In this document: one piece after another, positions 61,393 through 64,000 of the stretch
Layout: every line of letters begins with the position of its first letter
How positions within the stretch are numbered: position 1 is the stretch's first letter
Source: Arthrobacter sp. 18067
GTDB lineage: Bacteria > Actinomycetota > Actinomycetes > Actinomycetales > Micrococcaceae
Length of the DNA stretch: 64,000 bases
Direction: 5' to 3'
Assembly (NCBI RefSeq): GCF_902706295.1
Contig: NZ_CACSJJ010000014.1
Coordinates: forward strand, 1 to 64,000
Notes under the pieces: generated by a model
Told to the model about the DNA's origin: nothing
Seen by the model: the letters and a program-made list of their open reading frames with translations, nothing else
The model's database searches: none
Translations under genes and position numbers: made by a program

Positions 61393-62385
61393 ATGGCAGA
61401 CGACTTCACCTTCAGCATCACCACGACCCCCTTCGACGAGGACTACTCCCCCTCGGAAGGCTCGCGGATCACCACGAATTTCGCCAACCTGGCACGGGGC
61501 GAGCACCGCCAGGAGAACCTGCGCAACGCTTTGACCATGATTCGGCGCCGCTTCAACGATCTGGCAAGCTGGGACAACCCGGACAGGGACCGTTACACGC
61601 TCGAGCTTGAGATCGTTTCCGTGCAGATAGAGTTCACTGCGGAAGGTACGGATCAGAAGTTCCCCCTGTTCGAGGTTCTCGACATCCAGATCGTGGACCA
61701 GTTGAACGGGGTCCGCCACCAAGGGATCGTGGGGAACAACTTCTCCTCCTACGTCCGTGACTTCGACTTCAGCGTGGTACTGCCAGCGGCAGCAGCGGAG
61801 GCAGGCAAGCCCACCGTTCCCGAGGACTTCGGCGATCTGCACGGCAAACTGTTCCAGCAATTCCTCGATTCCCCAGCATGCCAGGAACGCTTCCCACAGC
61901 CGCCAGTGGTGTGCATCAGCGTCTCCACGACCAAGACGTACCGGCGAACAGAGAACCATCACCCCGTCCTGGGCGTCGAGTACCAGCAGGACGAGTTCTC
62001 ACTGACGGACGCCTACTTTGCAAAGATGGGGCTGCAGGTTCGCTACTTCATGCCACGCGGCAGCGTAGCGCCGCTCGCCTTCTATTTCCGCGGCGACCTG
62101 CTCAACGACTACTCCAACCTGCAACTCATCGGCACGATCAGCACCATGGAGACGTTCCAGAAGATCTACCGCCCGGAGGTCTACAACGCGAACTCCGCCG
62201 CCGCCGTCGTCTACCAGCCGAGCCTGGGAGAGCAGGATTACTCGCGGACCCAGATCGATTACGACCGCGTCGAGCGTAGTCAGCTCGCGGTCACTCAGGC
62301 GAAGTACACGGAGGAACACTTCATCACGCCCCACAAGGATCTATTGGACCAGTGGACCGCCAAATACCCCGCTCTCGTCAACTGA
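61393..62385 (+). CDS. mesX: MesX, DUF1852 partner of core-MetE methionine synthase
   Basis: The 330-residue protein is a full-length DUF1852 member (starts MADDFTFSITTTPFDEDY, ends near Y-P-A-L-V-N). DUF1852 genes sit beside short MetE-like genes, and the pair has been described as MesX/MesD, an oxygen-requiring, folate-independent methionine synthase system; the precise chemistry of MesX is not known to me. ATG 61393 is chosen because family similarity begins there; GGAATG lies upstream. The next gene, mesD, starts 20 bp downstream. Confidence 0.87.
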   Translation: MADDFTFSITTTPFDEDYSPSEGSRITTNFANLARGEHRQENLRNALTMIRRRFNDLASWDNPDRDRYTLELEIVSVQIEFTAEGTDQKFPLFEVLDIQIVDQLNGVRHQGIVGNNFSSYVRDFDFSVVLPAAAAEAGKPTVPEDFGDLHGKLFQQFLDSPACQERFPQPPVVCISVSTTKTYRRTENHHPVLGVEYQQDEFSLTDAYFAKMGLQVRYFMPRGSVAPLAFYFRGDLLNDYSNLQLIGTISTMETFQKIYRPEVYNANSAAAVVYQPSLGEQDYSRTQIDYDRVERSQLAVTQAKYTEEHFITPHKDLLDQWTAKYPALVN

Positions 62386-62405
62386 CCCACGGAGAATCGT
62401 CAATC

Positions 62406-63452
62406 ATGAACACACTTTTGCCCACCACCGTTGTCGGAAGCCTGCCCAAACCATCGTGGCTCGCACAGCCGGAGACTCTGTGGTCCCCGTGGAAGCTGGA
62501 GGGAGATACGTTGCTCGAGGGCAAGCAGGATGCGCTGCGCATTGCCATCCACGAGCAGAGCCGACGCGGCATCGACATCGTCAGCGACGGCGAGCAAACC
62601 CGCCAGCACTTCGTCACCACCTTCATCGAGCACCTCAGCGGGGTCGACTTTGAACAGCGCAAGACCGTGCGCATCCGCGATCGCTACGACGCGAGCGTGC
62701 CGACCGTCGTCGGGCCGGTGCGCCGCGAGCGGCCGGTATTCGTCGACGACGCGAAGTTCCTCCGCGCAACCACAGACCGGCCGATCAAATGGACTCTTCC
62801 CGGTCCCATGACCATGGTGGACACGCTCTTCGATGACCACTACAAGAGCCGCGAGAAGCTGGCCTGGGAGTTCGCTGCGATCCTGAACCAGGAGGCGAAA
62901 GAACTGGAGGCGGCCGGCGTGGACATCATCCAGTTCGACGAGCCCGCGTTCAATGTCTTCCTCGATGAGGTCAAGGACTGGGGCGTGGCTGCGCTTGAGA
63001 GAGCGGCAGAAGGGCTGCGTGCGGAGACCGCCGTGCATATCTGCTACGGCTACGGGATCAAGGCGAATAATGACTGGAAGGCGACGCTCGGCTCACAGTG
63101 GCGGCAGTACGAGGAAACATTCCCGCTGCTTCAGAGCTCCAGCATCGACATCATCTCGCTGGAATCCCAGAACTCCCATGTGCCCATGGACCTCATCGAG
63201 CTCCTCCGCGGCAAGAAAGTCATGCTCGGTGCAATCGACGTCGCAAGCGAGACCATCGAGACCCCGGAGGACGTCGCCAACACCCTCCGCAAGGCCCTGC
63301 AGTTCGTCGATGCGGACAAGCTCATCCCCAGCTCCAACTGCGGCATGGCACCGTTCCCCCGGGACGTCGCCCTGGCCAAGCTGAGTGCTCTCAGCGCAGG
63401 GACGAACATCGTTCGCGAGGAACTCGCCCGTTCCGCCCCCACGGTGTCATAA
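62406..63452 (+). CDS. mesD: MesD, core-MetE-type methionine synthase
   Basis: The 348-residue protein corresponds only to the C-terminal catalytic barrel of MetE and lacks the N-terminal folate-binding half. Zinc ligands are visible as H211 and C213 (H-I-C-Y-G-Y) and C312 (S-N-C-G-M), and F-D-E-P at 177-180 matches the homocysteine-binding Asp/Glu. The opening T-T-V-V-G-S-L-P-K-P is the MetE substrate loop. It would methylate homocysteine with a methyl donor other than methyl-tetrahydrofolate, helped by MesX. The flavin reductase gene begins 2 bp after its stop. Confidence 0.88.
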   Translation: MNTLLPTTVVGSLPKPSWLAQPETLWSPWKLEGDTLLEGKQDALRIAIHEQSRRGIDIVSDGEQTRQHFVTTFIEHLSGVDFEQRKTVRIRDRYDASVPTVVGPVRRERPVFVDDAKFLRATTDRPIKWTLPGPMTMVDTLFDDHYKSREKLAWEFAAILNQEAKELEAAGVDIIQFDEPAFNVFLDEVKDWGVAALERAAEGLRAETAVHICYGYGIKANNDWKATLGSQWRQYEETFPLLQSSSIDIISLESQNSHVPMDLIELLRGKKVMLGAIDVASETIETPEDVANTLRKALQFVDADKLIPSSNCGMAPFPRDVALAKLSALSAGTNIVREELARSAPTVS

Positions 63453-63454
63453 CC

Positions 63455-64000
63455 ATGTTTCACGCCTATCCCCCAGACACTTGGCTCGGGGCTCCGAAGC
63501 AAAGCTTCCCGTCCTCCCTCTCGGCCGACGAATTCAAAGCACTGTTCCGTGGCCACCCGGGAGGTGTCGCAGTCATCACGGCGGATGCCGGCGAAGGACC
63601 GGTGGCACTGACGGTATCGTCGGTGGTGTCAGTGAGTGCGGAACCTCCGTTGCTGATTTTCTCGGTCTCGGCACTGTCCTCTGCGTCCGAGGTGCTTTCA
63701 CGCGCCGAAACCGTCGTCGTGCACCTGTTGGACGCGCACGACGTCGACTTGGCGAAGCTTGGAGCGACCCCCGGCGCCGATCGCTTTGACCAGACCCACC
63801 GCTGGTCGGCCCTTGCAACCGGCGAAGCGGTGTATGACGATGTCCGCGCCTGGGTGCGCTGCGCCGTCATCAATCGCATGGAGGTGGGGACCTCCACAAT
63901 CATCGCCGTTCACGCCCTGGAGTCCCGCGTGATGCGTGACATCCAAGCGGGCGAACCCGGCGACGCCCTGGTCTACCACAACCGCACATGGCACCGTCTG
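63455..64000 (+). CDS. Flavin reductase family protein, 3' end cut by window
   Basis: The first 182 codons are visible. The product matches the flavin reductase (HpaC/FMN-binding split barrel) family: F-R-G-H-P-G-G-V-A-V-I-T-A near residue 33, A-L-T-V-S-S-V-V-S-V-S-A-E-P-P-L-L near 53, and W-V-R-C-A-V near 133. It would supply reduced flavin from NAD(P)H. The near-zero gap after mesD puts it in the same operon and suggests it feeds reduced flavin to the oxygen-dependent MesX/MesD system (inference). Confidence 0.88.
   Translation, partial: MFHAYPPDTWLGAPKQSFPSSLSADEFKALFRGHPGGVAVITADAGEGPVALTVSSVVSVSAEPPLLIFSVSALSSASEVLSRAETVVVHLLDAHDVDLAKLGATPGADRFDQTHRWSALATGEAVYDDVRAWVRCAVINRMEVGTSTIIAVHALESRVMRDIQAGEPGDALVYHNRTWHRL

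Overview
The window looks like chromosomal DNA of a high-GC Gram-positive actinobacterium close to Arthrobacter/Paenarthrobacter (Micrococcaceae). The grounds are strongly GC-biased codons, frequent GTG/TTG starts, sugar ABC systems without a local ATPase, an ACT-type malic enzyme, and palindromic intergenic repeats of the kind seen in that group. The species assignment is inference. I see no rRNA, tRNA, CRISPR array, transposase or phage genes. 53 protein genes are called, two of them cut by the window edges.

Layout. 0-2.3 kb: a truncated lipoprotein gene made of Thr-Pro repeats (minus strand), an AbiEi/nuclease defence-type gene bracketed by two 57-bp repeats, and a 58-codon gene with its own terminator. 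2.6-11.6 kb: a urate/ureide locus with uricase, NCS2 permease, IclR regulator, malic enzyme, malate synthase, a CitE-like DUF6986 protein and ureidoglycine aminohydrolase. It can turn urate-derived glyoxylate into malate and pyruvate. 11.6-12.8 kb: small housekeeping-type genes and the first copy of a 66-bp palindromic repeat. 12.8-22.6 kb: a polysaccharide locus with sugar ABC importer, MocA oxidoreductase, sulfatase, GntR/LacI regulator and PL8 lyase, tied together by shared promoter motifs. 23.4-28.7 kb: a tight envelope operon of phosphodiester glycosidase, GT2-GtrA, DUF4956, VTC-type polyphosphate polymerase domain and a carbohydrate-binding lipoprotein.

28.7-35.2 kb: a GH43-like gene behind a LacI-type operator, an MFS transporter with a hydantoin-racemase relative that lacks both catalytic cysteines, a stand-alone histidine-kinase ATPase domain, and a class A penicillin-binding protein. 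35.2-47.7 kb: two divergent catabolic operons (KstD-like flavoprotein, OYE-TIM-barrel fusion, MocA, MHS transporter; and YciI, Zn-dehydrogenase, flavoprotein) with IclR and LysR regulators between them, probably for an alicyclic or polyhydroxylated ring acid. 47.7-57 kb: amidotransferase, MFS efflux, an ammonium transporter with a Glu-His pore pair behind a GlnR-like box, DUF1992, a SulP-carbonic anhydrase fusion, and a secreted beta-propeller/VCBS protein. 57.1-60.3 kb: a conserved-looking acyl-CoA dehydrogenase, PIG-L/methyltransferase and GT2 operon. 60.3-64 kb: a LysR regulator divergent from mesX (DUF1852), mesD (core-MetE methionine synthase) and a truncated flavin reductase.

The best candidates for undescribed biology are the VTC/DUF4956/glycosidase envelope operon, the OYE-TIM fusion operon with its divergent partner, the ACAD/PIG-L-methyltransferase/GT2 operon and the MesX/MesD/flavin reductase group.
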